Part shown: positions 7,045-13,750 of the stretch, in pieces
Position numbering within the stretch: position 1 is the first letter of the stretch
How the letters are laid out: each line of letters begins with the position of its first letter
NCBI GenBank assembly: GCA_015655535.1
Contig: JAATEW010000250.1
Span: 1 to 14,565, forward strand
From: Hyphomicrobiales bacterium
GTDB taxonomy: Bacteria > Pseudomonadota > Alphaproteobacteria > Rhizobiales > Beijerinckiaceae
Direction: 5' to 3'
DNA: 14,565 nt
Position numbers and translations under genes: made by a program
The notes under the pieces: generated by a model
The model's database searches: none
Seen by the model: only the letters and a program-made list of their open reading frames with translations
What the model was told of the DNA's origin: nothing

Positions 7045-7087
7045 TGGGCGCCCATCCTTCCCCTAATAGGGGAAGGATGGGCGCCCA
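7045..7087. repeat. Perfect 20-bp stem hairpin
   Basis: The arms 7045-7064 and 7068-7087 are perfectly complementary (TGGGCGCCCATCCTTCCCCT and its inverse), with a 3-base loop AAT. The stem itself contains the self-palindrome GGGCGCCC in each arm. It is about 97 bases past the end of the osmoprotectant operon (minus strand) and upstream of the SIMPL gene. It is the first part of a cluster that runs to about 7180. Confidence 0.9.
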
Positions 7088-7180
7088 TAGCCCGTCGTTT
7101 GCGACGGGCTATGGCGAGGCGGATGGGGTGACCCCACCCGTCATGCTTCGCATGACACCTTCCCCGGAGGGGAGGGATTG
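7086..7180. repeat. Tandem hairpins adjoining the 20-bp stem
   Basis: CATAGCCCGTCG-TTTG-CGACGGGCTATG (7086-7113) is a perfect 12-bp stem that shares two bases with the previous hairpin. It is followed by the dyad GGGGT-GACCCC, a 7-bp stem GTCATGC-TTC-GCATGAC (7140-7156) and an imperfect CCTTCCCC/GGGGAGGG pair (7158-7175). The last stem ends just before the stop of the last permease gene, so on the minus strand these stems follow the ABC operon and may act as its terminator or as RNA-stabilising structures. Confidence 0.75.
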
Positions 7181-7183
7181 CGC

Positions 7184-7930
7184 TCAATTCAAGGCTTGTT
7201 CCAGCGTCTCGAAGGCGCGATCGACGACCACGGCAAGCAGCGAGACTACGATGGCGCCCTCGATCACATAGGCCGGGTTCGAAGCCGAAAGCCCTTCGAG
7301 AATGGGCGAGCCGAGCGATAGAGCCCCGACCGAAGAGCCGATAGTCGCCGTGCCTATATTGATGATCGTCGCGTTGCGCAGCCCGGCGAAGATGAAGGGC
7401 GCGGCGAGCGGCAGTTCGATGCGCCACAAAAGCCCCGCCGGCGAAAAGCCCAAGCCCAGAGCCGCGTCGCGCGCGGAACCCGGCACGGCATAGAGGCCAG
7501 CGATCGTCGCTTCCAAAATCGGTAGGGTCGAATAGAGCACGAGCGCGACGAGTGTCGGCGCGGCGCCATAGCCGAGAAGCGGGATGGCAAGCGCCAGAAC
7601 CGCGACCGGCGGAAACGTCTGGCCGATGGCGGCGAGCGCGCTGACGAGGGGCAGAAATTCTTTGCCGCTTTGGCGCGTGACGTAAAGCGCGGTGCCTATG
7701 CCGATAAAGGCTGCGACAGCGGTCGAGGCGAAGACCAATTCGCAATGCGCCACTGTCAGCTCAAAGAAGCTTGCCCGCGTATAAACTGGGCGCAGCAGGT
7801 CGGGAAAAAGCCAATGGAACAGTGGCGCTGTCGAAGGCATGAGAAAGACGGCTGCCAGGAACACCGTGAGCAACAAAAAGAAGGGCCAATGGGCGGCGCG
7901 TGCTCCGGGCGATTGCGCTTCAGCTTCCAT
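7184..7930 (-). CDS. yehW: Osmoprotectant ABC transporter permease (YehW/OsmY type)
   Basis: An inner-membrane permease of the OpuC/Yeh family for glycine betaine-like solutes, 248 residues with about six hydrophobic segments. After a short cytoplasmic N-terminus come a first membrane segment (about 15-34), a periplasmic stretch up to RPVYTRASFFELTVAHCELVF, and the transport core. The coupling loop that contacts the ATPase is ARDAALGLGFSPAGLLWRIELPLAAPFIFAGLRNATIINIGTATIG, split here over about 152-196. The start ATG at 7930 overlaps the end of the ATPase gene by 11 bases, which supports coupled translation. As the last gene of the set, it corresponds to yehW (osmY) in E. coli order. Assignment to the family is firm; the substrate is inferred from the family. 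Confidence 0.92.
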   Translation of the reverse strand: MEAEAQSPGARAAHWPFFLLLTVFLAAVFLMPSTAPLFHWLFPDLLRPVYTRASFFELTVAHCELVFASTAVAAFIGIGTALYVTRQSGKEFLPLVSALAAIGQTFPPVAVLALAIPLLGYGAAPTLVALVLYSTLPILEATIAGLYAVPGSARDAALGLGFSPAGLLWRIELPLAAPFIFAGLRNATIINIGTATIGSSVGALSLGSPILEGLSASNPAYVIEGAIVVSLLAVVVDRAFETLEQALN

Positions 7931-8855
7931 GCGGCGCCTCGATCAGATCGGCGACCGTGAGTGTGCCGACGCGGCGGCCGTCGCGGTCCTGAACGGCGAG
8001 CATCGCGCAGCTTTCGCTCAGCATGAGGTTCAAAGCGTCCTTCAGGCTCGCATCGGCAAAGATTGGCGGTGCCTGCACATTCGTCTCGGGCCGCATGCGT
8101 GTCGAAACGGGCTCGAAATCGAGCAGGCGCAGGCGCGGCGCCGTGCCGCCGATGAAAGTCTCGACGAATTCATCTTTGGGCCGTGCCAATATCTCTTGCG
8201 GCGTGCCCGTCTGCGCGATCCGGCCTTTGTTCAGAAGCACGATCTGCGTGCCGAGTTTCAACGCCTCGTCTATGTCGTGGGTGACGAAGATGATCGTCTT
8301 TTTGCTTTGCGCATGGATGCGCCGCATGGCGGCTTGCAGGCTCGCGCGGCTCGGCGGATCGAGCGCGGAAAAGGGCTCATCCATCAGAATAATGTCCGGG
8401 TCGCCCGCGAGCGCGCGGGCAACGCCTATGCGCTGCTGCTGACCGCCCGACAATTGCCGCGGATAGCGTGAGAGCCAGGCGGGATCGACCTCGGTCAGCG
8501 CGACGATCTCATCGAGACGCTTGGCGCATTTCTCTTTCGGCCAGCGCAAAAGACGCGGCACGGTCAGAATATTGTCGGCGACGGTCCAATGCGGAAAGAG
8601 CCCCACCGATTGGATGACATAGCCGATGCCGCGCCGCAGCTGGTCGGGCGGAAGCGTTGCGATGTCGGCGCCGCGCAAAGAAATGCGTCCGGTATCGGGC
8701 GCGATCATCGCATTGATCATGCGCAGCAGCGTGGACTTGCCGCAGCCGGACGGCCCGACAAGCGTGCAGAAGGTGCCGTCTTCGACCTTGAGCGACAGGC
8801 CGTCGATGGCTTTCAACGCGCCGAATGTCTTGCTGACGGAATCGACCTCTATCAA
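7920..8855 (-). CDS. yehX: Osmoprotectant ABC transporter ATPase (YehX/OsmV type)
   Basis: The ATP-binding subunit of the transporter, 311 residues, cytoplasmic face. Walker A GPSGCGKST is at 34-42, the Q-loop glutamine at 82, signature LSGGQQQR at 135-142, Walker B ILMDEP at 156-161, the D-loop SALD after it, and the switch histidine in VTHD at 191-194. A C-terminal extension (about 255-308) resembles a single CBS domain (DRDGRRVGTLTVADLIE), as in OpuCA-type ATPases, where CBS parts have been linked to ionic-strength sensing. The start is a TTG at 8855 that overlaps the permease stop as TTGA. It sits between the two permease genes in the E. coli yehZYXW order. No catalytic residue is missing. 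Confidence 0.95.
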   Translation of the reverse strand: MIEVDSVSKTFGALKAIDGLSLKVEDGTFCTLVGPSGCGKSTLLRMINAMIAPDTGRISLRGADIATLPPDQLRRGIGYVIQSVGLFPHWTVADNILTVPRLLRWPKEKCAKRLDEIVALTEVDPAWLSRYPRQLSGGQQQRIGVARALAGDPDIILMDEPFSALDPPSRASLQAAMRRIHAQSKKTIIFVTHDIDEALKLGTQIVLLNKGRIAQTGTPQEILARPKDEFVETFIGGTAPRLRLLDFEPVSTRMRPETNVQAPPIFADASLKDALNLMLSESCAMLAVQDRDGRRVGTLTVADLIEAPHGS

Positions 8856-10018
8856 GCCTGCCCCCGCGCAACTGACAAAAGAAGCTGAAAGCCGAGATCG
8901 GTACCAAGCGCCAAAAGAATGATCGGAATCGCGCCGACGAGCACCAGGTTGAGCGCATATTGGCCTATGCCCTGGAAGACGAATGTGCCGAGCCCGCCGG
9001 CGCCGATCAAGGCCGCCACGGCGGCAAGCCCGATCGCTTGGACCGTGACGACCCGCATGCCCGAGAGCAGCGCGGGCAGGGCGAGCGGCAGATCCACTTT
9101 CAGGGCACGCTCGCCTGCGGTGAAGCCCAGACCTTTGGCGGCGTCTCTCACATCTGGAGACACCGCGTCGAGGCCGGTCACGCCGTTTCGCACGAGCGGC
9201 AGGAGCGCATAGAGCACGAGCGCGATGATCGCGGGCGTGCGGCCCGTCCCGCCGATGCCGAATTGAGCGAGCGCCGGCACATGCAGCACGAGCGCCGAGA
9301 GCGGCGCGATCAAAAGGCCGAAGAGCGCGATCGACGGCACGGCCTGAATGACGCCGAGGCTCGCATAGACGAGGTTTTGCAGGCCGGATTTCTGCCTGAC
9401 GGCGAATATGATCGGAATCGCGACGAGAAGTGCGATCGCGAGCGACAAGACGACCAGCAGCACATGATCGACGAGCGCCTGCACGAAAACGGCCTGGTGG
9501 TTTTCAAATTCCTTCGCGAGAGACAGAGCGTCGAAGAAACCTACATAGGCCATGAATGCGAAGGGCAGACAAAGGAGAGCGAAGAAGCCGACGCGCGCAA
9601 CGAGGCCGAATTGCAGCCTCTGCATCGCATCGAGAAAAGCAAAAAGCGCGCAGGCCAAGGGAATCCAGAAGGCGCTCCCAAGCGACAGGCGCAAGGCGGG
9701 TTTGTCGGGCGACGCGAGGTGTTTCGCCAAAAGCCCGGCTGTGGCAAGACAGGCGTAAAGGAGAAGCGCCGCAGCGAGAAGCGTCGCAATCGATCTCGCT
9801 TTTTCATTTGAGACGAAGGCAAGGAGAATGAAAGCGGCAAGTGGCGCGGCGATGGCCGCGCAGGCTGTGGGCGACAGGCTGAAAGCCGTGAGAGCGATGC
9901 CCGAGGCGAGCCGGTTCGGCGACATATCGAGAAAGCCGCCGAAGACGAGCGTGAGGCCGCCCGCGATGCCGAGAACCAGCAGCACCCGATTCCGGGTTGG
10001 CGGCGCGCGATGTTTCAC
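8852..10018 (-). CDS. yehY: Osmoprotectant ABC transporter permease (YehY/OsmW type)
   Basis: The larger permease, 388 residues, close to E. coli YehY (385). An N-terminal part with several extra membrane segments (about 12-190), including the family-like PNRLASGIALTAFSL stretch, precedes the transport core. The core begins near DHVLLVVLSLAIALLVAIPIIF and has the coupling loop DAVSPDVRDAAKGLGFTAGERALKVDLPLALPALLSGMRV, broken here over about 275-315. The start is a GTG at 10018 whose bases overlap the stop of the preceding secreted-protein gene as GTGA, and its own stop overlaps the ATPase TTG. Together with the other permease it should form the membrane channel. The family call is strong. Confidence 0.93.
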   Translation of the reverse strand: MKHRAPPTRNRVLLVLGIAGGLTLVFGGFLDMSPNRLASGIALTAFSLSPTACAAIAAPLAAFILLAFVSNEKARSIATLLAAALLLYACLATAGLLAKHLASPDKPALRLSLGSAFWIPLACALFAFLDAMQRLQFGLVARVGFFALLCLPFAFMAYVGFFDALSLAKEFENHQAVFVQALVDHVLLVVLSLAIALLVAIPIIFAVRQKSGLQNLVYASLGVIQAVPSIALFGLLIAPLSALVLHVPALAQFGIGGTGRTPAIIALVLYALLPLVRNGVTGLDAVSPDVRDAAKGLGFTAGERALKVDLPLALPALLSGMRVVTVQAIGLAAVAALIGAGGLGTFVFQGIGQYALNLVLVGAIPIILLALGTDLGFQLLLSVARGQA

Positions 10019-11046
10019 CTGCCGGCACAGCTTTCTGGCCCAAAGGGATTGCGAATGATAAGTATGTTGGCAACACCGCGATCGTCGGTGACATATGTAG
10101 AGAGTAAGCAGCCAGAACCGGAAAACTGATGGATTGTATTCAATATTTCGGCGTCCGAGCCGTCGAAAAATATCGTCTTATTCGGTTTAGCTACATAAGT
10201 GACCGATCGAACGCCGTCAGATAGCCACACTGACTTATTTGGAGACTGCCGCTCGTAGAGACAGGAAGAGCCATTGGTTATCAATATGTCACCGTGAGAG
10301 CGATGTTCCTTGTCAAGGATGCCATCACGAAGCGGATAAATTAGCCCGTCTTTGCCATCGTGAAAAAGCCATATGTACGGCTCGCCTGAACATTGCGTAA
10401 TTCCACTCACATTTGTCTTTCGTGGTGGATTGAAAACAGGGGTCAGACGGCCGGAGTCTCGGTCAATGGCATTGAGTTTGCCGGGATTATCGAGCGTATA
10501 TGGCTGTTGGTCTACCCAACCGAAAACTTGAAATCCCGACATGATTACTTTTTTCGTAGCTAATACGTCAGGTCCGGAAACGAGATGCGGGATACCGGGC
10601 AAAACAAACGTTTTCGCATTGTGAGACATGACCGACAAATGGCCAGTTAGCCTATCTCCATATTCCGTGGGTAAGGCCTCCAATTCGTAAATCGAGAGCT
10701 GTTTTTCAAAAACATATAAAAATTTGTATGTCGTATCGGTCGCGCTTATGAACTGGCCATCATTTGAGCAGGCTAGGTTTTGATCATTGATCACTCCATC
10801 GACTTTAAAAAGAACTCTCTTTGTATCGTCGAAATCCAGTGTTTTTATTTCGTGGCCGTCTATGTAAATCATCTTCGACGCAGGCCGCTCACAAAATAGT
10901 GGCTGGGAATATTTTCCGTCAAACGCATCTGTTCTAAAGACGATTTCGAGGTGCTCGTTCGCCGTTGACTCAACCCCCACCGCTTCTGTTGTGAGGAAAG
11001 TCATCAAGGTGAAAAGAATGGCGTTGCGAAAAATAGATAATTTCAT
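10015..11046 (-). CDS. Secreted protein of unknown function, inserted in the yeh operon
   Basis: I do not recognise this 343-residue protein. A signal peptide is evident (MKLSIFRNAILFTLMTFLTTEAVG), and six cysteines in the exported part (in LFCERP, LACSND, TQCSGEP, SSCLYE, SGCLLS, ESCAGR) could make three disulfides. Repeated short beta-strand/turn patterns such as LACSNDGQFISATDTTYKFLYVF and IWLFHDGKDGLIYPLRDG hint at a beta-propeller-like fold, which is an inference. Of two near ATGs, that at 11046 is preferred, since AGGG stands six bases before it and touches the ATG at 11052. The gene is plainly more AT-rich than its neighbours, which suggests transfer. It interrupts the yehZ-yehY order, yet its stop overlaps the yehY GTG by four bases. 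Confidence 0.8.
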   Translation of the reverse strand: MKLSIFRNAILFTLMTFLTTEAVGVESTANEHLEIVFRTDAFDGKYSQPLFCERPASKMIYIDGHEIKTLDFDDTKRVLFKVDGVINDQNLACSNDGQFISATDTTYKFLYVFEKQLSIYELEALPTEYGDRLTGHLSVMSHNAKTFVLPGIPHLVSGPDVLATKKVIMSGFQVFGWVDQQPYTLDNPGKLNAIDRDSGRLTPVFNPPRKTNVSGITQCSGEPYIWLFHDGKDGLIYPLRDGILDKEHRSHGDILITNGSSCLYERQSPNKSVWLSDGVRSVTYVAKPNKTIFFDGSDAEILNTIHQFSGSGCLLSTYVTDDRGVANILIIRNPFGPESCAGR

Positions 11047-11154
11047 TTGCATCCCTATGTGGAAAACGCGTTATTTCTTGTCGTAAGTTTTACCTTGCTA
11101 AGTTGCGCAAGGCCAACAAGGCAAAGCCTTTATTCTCGTTTCAGCGGCCCTCTT
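11047..11154. other. Spacer with small dyads between yehZ and the secreted gene
   Basis: This 108-base spacer holds CCTTGC-N8-GCAAGG (11093-11112) and AAGGC-AAA-GCCTT (11118-11130). On the minus strand these lie after the yehZ stop and before the secreted-protein gene. No T-run follows on that strand, so they are weak terminator candidates at best. Confidence 0.4.
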
Positions 11155-12144
11155 TCATTTCAATAGCCCCTGGCTCACCAGATAGTTCTCCGCCACTTTC
11201 TCTGCCTCTTGCCCATCGACGGCGATCTTCGCATTCAAGCTCCGTAAGGTTTGAAGGTCGAGCCCGGCGAAGACGGGGCTGAGCAAAGTCGCGATCTGCG
11301 GATATTGCGCCAAGGTCGCCTCGCGCACGACAGGCGCCGGGGCATAGACCGGCTGCACATGCTTGTCGTCGTCGAGCGCGATCAGATCGAGTGCAATGAG
11401 CGCGCCGTCGGTGCCATAGGCCATGGCGGCATTGACGCCGGAAATGCCGTCGGCCGCCGCCTTGCACGTTGCCGAGGTCTCGCCGCCGGACAAAACCAGA
11501 AGCTGCATGGCATTCAGCTTGAACCCATAGGCCTCCTCGAAGGCCGGCAGGCCCGCCGGGCTTTCGACGAATTCGGCGCTGGCGGCTAGTCTGACCGGGC
11601 CGCCGCCATTCACCCATCCCGCGAAATCGGCGAGCGTCGCGATGTGCAGCGAGGCCGCGAAGGCGCGCGGCATGGCGATCACCCAATTATTGTCGGCGGG
11701 CGCGGGCGTCAGCCAGACGAGATGGTTGCGGGCGAGATCGAGGCTGGCGGCGCGCTCATAACCTTCCTTGGCATTGCGCCAGATCGGATTGGCGTCGTCG
11801 TTGAAGAAGAAGGCGACATTACCTGTATATTCGGGATAGAGGTCGATCGCGCCCGAGAGAAGCGCCTGCCGCACGATGGCGGTCGGCCCAAGCAGCAGCC
11901 GGTTTTCGACGGGCAGACCCGCGCCGGACAGCGCGATGAGGATCATCCGGCCGAGCAGTGCGCCTTCGATATCCAGTTTGGAACTGACGATGATCGGGAT
12001 CTCGGCCCGAACCGGAGAGACGAGCGCGAAAGCCGCCGCCCCCGCGAGAAAGCCGCGCCGTGTCGTGCCGGGCTTTGTAATTTTCGCAGATCGCATTTTT
12101 TTCACGCGAACCGGGAACCCCTTCGCTTGAAAATGCTCAGCCAT
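11155..12144 (-). CDS. osmF: Osmoprotectant ABC transporter substrate-binding protein (OsmF/YehZ)
   Basis: A periplasmic binding protein of the YehZ/OsmF (OpuAC-like) family that captures glycine betaine-like solutes for the YehYXW transporter. With the start at 12144 it has 329 residues. A twin-arginine signal, TTRRGFLAGAAAFAL (27-41), ends VRA at 45-47, so export by Tat is likely; E. coli YehZ has no such motif as far as I recall. Core: SSKLDIEGALLGRMIL (54-69), DLYPEYTGNVAFFF (101-114) with the aromatic residues typical of betaine sites, WLTPAPADNNWVIAMP, then LAASAEF, GVNAAMAYGTDGALIAL and YAPAPVVREATLAQYPQI. The ATG at 12144 overlaps the helicase stop (TGATG); an alternative ATG at 12096 gives MRSAKITKPG with a shorter leader. 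Longer in-frame starts run into helicase sequence. Confidence 0.93.
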   Translation of the reverse strand: MAEHFQAKGFPVRVKKMRSAKITKPGTTRRGFLAGAAAFALVSPVRAEIPIIVSSKLDIEGALLGRMILIALSGAGLPVENRLLLGPTAIVRQALLSGAIDLYPEYTGNVAFFFNDDANPIWRNAKEGYERAASLDLARNHLVWLTPAPADNNWVIAMPRAFAASLHIATLADFAGWVNGGGPVRLAASAEFVESPAGLPAFEEAYGFKLNAMQLLVLSGGETSATCKAAADGISGVNAAMAYGTDGALIALDLIALDDDKHVQPVYAPAPVVREATLAQYPQIATLLSPVFAGLDLQTLRSLNAKIAVDGQEAEKVAENYLVSQGLLK

Positions 12145-13235
12145 CACATCACGACCGTGATGGCCTCGGCCGCGCGGGTGAGGCCCGTATAGAGCCAGCG
12201 GGCGCGATAATCGGGAAAGGCGAAGCTCTCGTCGAAGAGCACGACATTGTCCCATTGCGAACCCTGCGCCTTATGCACGGTCAGGGCATAGCCGTAATCG
12301 AAGGCATCCGAATCGAGTCTCTGTTTCATCGAGAGGCTGTCTTCGGTACCTTCGAAAAATTCCGGCAGAATGCCGATCCGCAATGGCTTACGGGTGGAAT
12401 CCTCCTCCGGCACCACGGTGAATTTCAGCTTGCGGCCACGGCCCGTGGCCTTGGTGCGGACGATCCAAAGACCGCCGTTCAAAAGCCCCTTGGTCTTGTC
12501 GTTGCGCAGGCAGACGAGCTTGTCGCCGACCTCCGGAAACGGGTCCTCATGGCCGAAAAGCTCGCGCAGGCGCCTATTATAAGAGCGTCGCGTCTTGTTG
12601 AGCCCGACCAGAACCTGATCGGCCTTGGTCACGAGCCCGGCGTCGACATCGTGGCGCGAGATGACCCGGCTCTCGCCATAGGTGCCGGGCGACAAGCGCC
12701 CGCCTTCGCGCACCTGCATGGAAAGCCTGATGATCGGATTACCCGCCGCCTGGCGATGGACTTCGGTCAGCATCAGGTCGGGCTCGCCGTCCGTAAAGAA
12801 TCCGCCTCCCTTGATCGGTGGAAGCTGCGCCGGGTCGCCCAGAACCAGCACAGGCTTGCCGAAAGACAGGAGATCGCGGCCGAGATCGGCGTCGACCATG
12901 GAACATTCGTCGATGATGATGAGGCTGGCACGGGCCGCAGCCGCATCCTCATTCAAGGTAAAGGAGGGTTCTTCGGTATCGGTGTCGCGGGCTTTATAGA
13001 TGGTTGAGTGGATCGTCCGCGCGTTTTTGCAGCCCTTCGAGCGCAGGACGAGGGCGGCCTTGCCGGTGAAGGCGGCGAAGGCGACTTCGCCGTCGGCGTC
13101 CTCGGCGAGTTTTTTGGCAAGCGTCGTCTTGCCGGTGCCGGCATAGCCGAACAGGCGGAACACCTGCCGGTCTTTTTCGTTCAGCCATCGTGCGACGGCT
13201 TTGAGTGCGGCATCTTGCTGCGGCGACCAGGCCAT
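12144..13235 (-). CDS. RecD/Dda-like SF1 DNA helicase (AAA family ATPase)
   Basis: A superfamily 1 helicase of 363 residues, the RecD2/Dda-like group without an N-terminal extension. The Q-motif glutamines are at 6-7, Walker A GYAGTGKTT at 30-38, motif Ia TGKAA (57-61), Walker B IIIDECSMVD (106-115), motif III GDPAQLPP (133-140), EVHRQ (158-162), motif V TVHKAQGSQW (319-328) and motif VI YTGLTRA (349-355) with the arginine finger R354. All catalytic motifs are intact, so it should be an ATP-driven DNA unwinding enzyme. The family often works in repair and recombination; the exact job here is unknown. A stop three bases before the ATG frame fixes the start at 13235. Its stop overlaps the osmF ATG by one base, an unusual partner. 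Confidence 0.93.
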   Translation of the reverse strand: MAWSPQQDAALKAVARWLNEKDRQVFRLFGYAGTGKTTLAKKLAEDADGEVAFAAFTGKAALVLRSKGCKNARTIHSTIYKARDTDTEEPSFTLNEDAAAARASLIIIDECSMVDADLGRDLLSFGKPVLVLGDPAQLPPIKGGGFFTDGEPDLMLTEVHRQAAGNPIIRLSMQVREGGRLSPGTYGESRVISRHDVDAGLVTKADQVLVGLNKTRRSYNRRLRELFGHEDPFPEVGDKLVCLRNDKTKGLLNGGLWIVRTKATGRGRKLKFTVVPEEDSTRKPLRIGILPEFFEGTEDSLSMKQRLDSDAFDYGYALTVHKAQGSQWDNVVLFDESFAFPDYRARWLYTGLTRAAEAITVVM

Positions 13236-13554
13236 GAATCACACGATCGGAGGGCGCATTTAATATGCGAGGAAGAGACGACATGTCGCTCATGCGAGGG
13301 AGCCAATGCAACAGGTTTATTGCACGCGGGCTTCGAGTGTTTCAGGCCGCCTACAAACGGCCAAAACAACCTTTTGAGCTATGTCCGGGTTGCGACGAAT
13401 AACGGACACAAGCTCGGATCAGGTTTGGATTTGGGAACAAAAAAGCCGCTGAGCTTCGGCGATGGTAAGGATAATGACGTAGCCTTGCTCAGATACGGGT
13501 GTTCATTAGAATGATTGAAGCGTATATTTACTTTCACTTCGAATTATAACGAAG

Positions 13555-13580
13555 CAAACTGCCTTAAAATAGGCAGTTTG
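13555..13580. promoter_or_regulatory. Perfect 10-bp dyad upstream of nifA
   Basis: CAAACTGCCT (13555-13564), loop TAAAAT, AGGCAGTTTG (13571-13580). It ends five bases before a perfect TTGACA (13586-13591). No good -10 is seen 16-18 bases after that hexamer. The dyad could be an operator or a hairpin; it has no T-run suited to a terminator on the plus strand beyond CTTTTG. Confidence 0.4.
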
Positions 13581-13695
13581 GACTTTTGACAGGCATGCTG
13601 CCGAGAAGTTTCGCAAATGAGTGCACAAAATTTATCAGCGACAGTTCCAAGGGGGAAGATTAGAGTGGTTTCGTCAGATTTTCGACATACCGCCC

Positions 13696-13711
13696 TGTTT
13701 GGAAAACGACA
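13696..13711. promoter_or_regulatory. TGT-N10-ACA, matching the NifA upstream activator consensus
   Basis: TGT (13696-13698), ten bases, ACA (13709-13711), 39 bases before the nifA ATG. NifA binds TGT-N10-ACA upstream of sigma54 promoters. Here there is no -24/-12 element between the site and the gene, and a match is expected by chance about once in 4 kb, so function is doubtful. Confidence 0.25.
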
Positions 13712-13737
13712 TTCTCTTCCTGCCACCAGCACTCTAT

Positions 13738-13743
13738 CGGAGG
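13738..13743 (+). promoter_or_regulatory. Ribosome binding site of nifA
   Basis: CGGAGG at 13738-13743 stands seven bases before the ATG at 13751. The reading frame is open back to a TAG at 13661 but holds no other ATG, GTG or TTG, so this site fixes the start. Confidence 0.8.
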
Positions 13744-13750
13744 CCGCGTA

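Larger units (their letters stand above)
13236..13750. other. 515-base divergent region between helicase and nifA
   Basis: No confident gene is seen. Contents: a dyad CGCAT-N5-ATGCG (13255-13269) just upstream of the helicase; a 39-codon reading frame at 13283-13402; an inverted repeat TGTCCG-N15-CGGACA (13382-13408); an AT-rich block (about 13510-13580) with CTTCG-N8-CGAAG (13537-13554) and a 10-bp stem (13555-13580); TTGACA at 13586-13591; a TGT-N10-ACA site (13696-13711); and the nifA ribosome site. I looked for the -24/-12 sigma54 pattern (GG-N10-GC) and a FixK/FNR box (TTGAT-N4-ATCAA) and found neither. Confidence 0.6.

Noticed and set aside
8960..9811. Plus-strand reading frame of 283 codons
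   Set aside because: It is antisense to the yehY permease gene and has a charged, low-complexity composition without domains.
12255..13007. Plus-strand reading frame of 250 codons
   Set aside because: It is antisense to the helicase gene, which has every SF1 motif.
13580..13594. Near match to a sigma54 promoter upstream of nifA
   Set aside because: After GG at 13580-13581 the bases ten positions on are GG, with the GC one base too far (13593-13594), and the surrounding bases do not fit TGGCAC/TTGCA.
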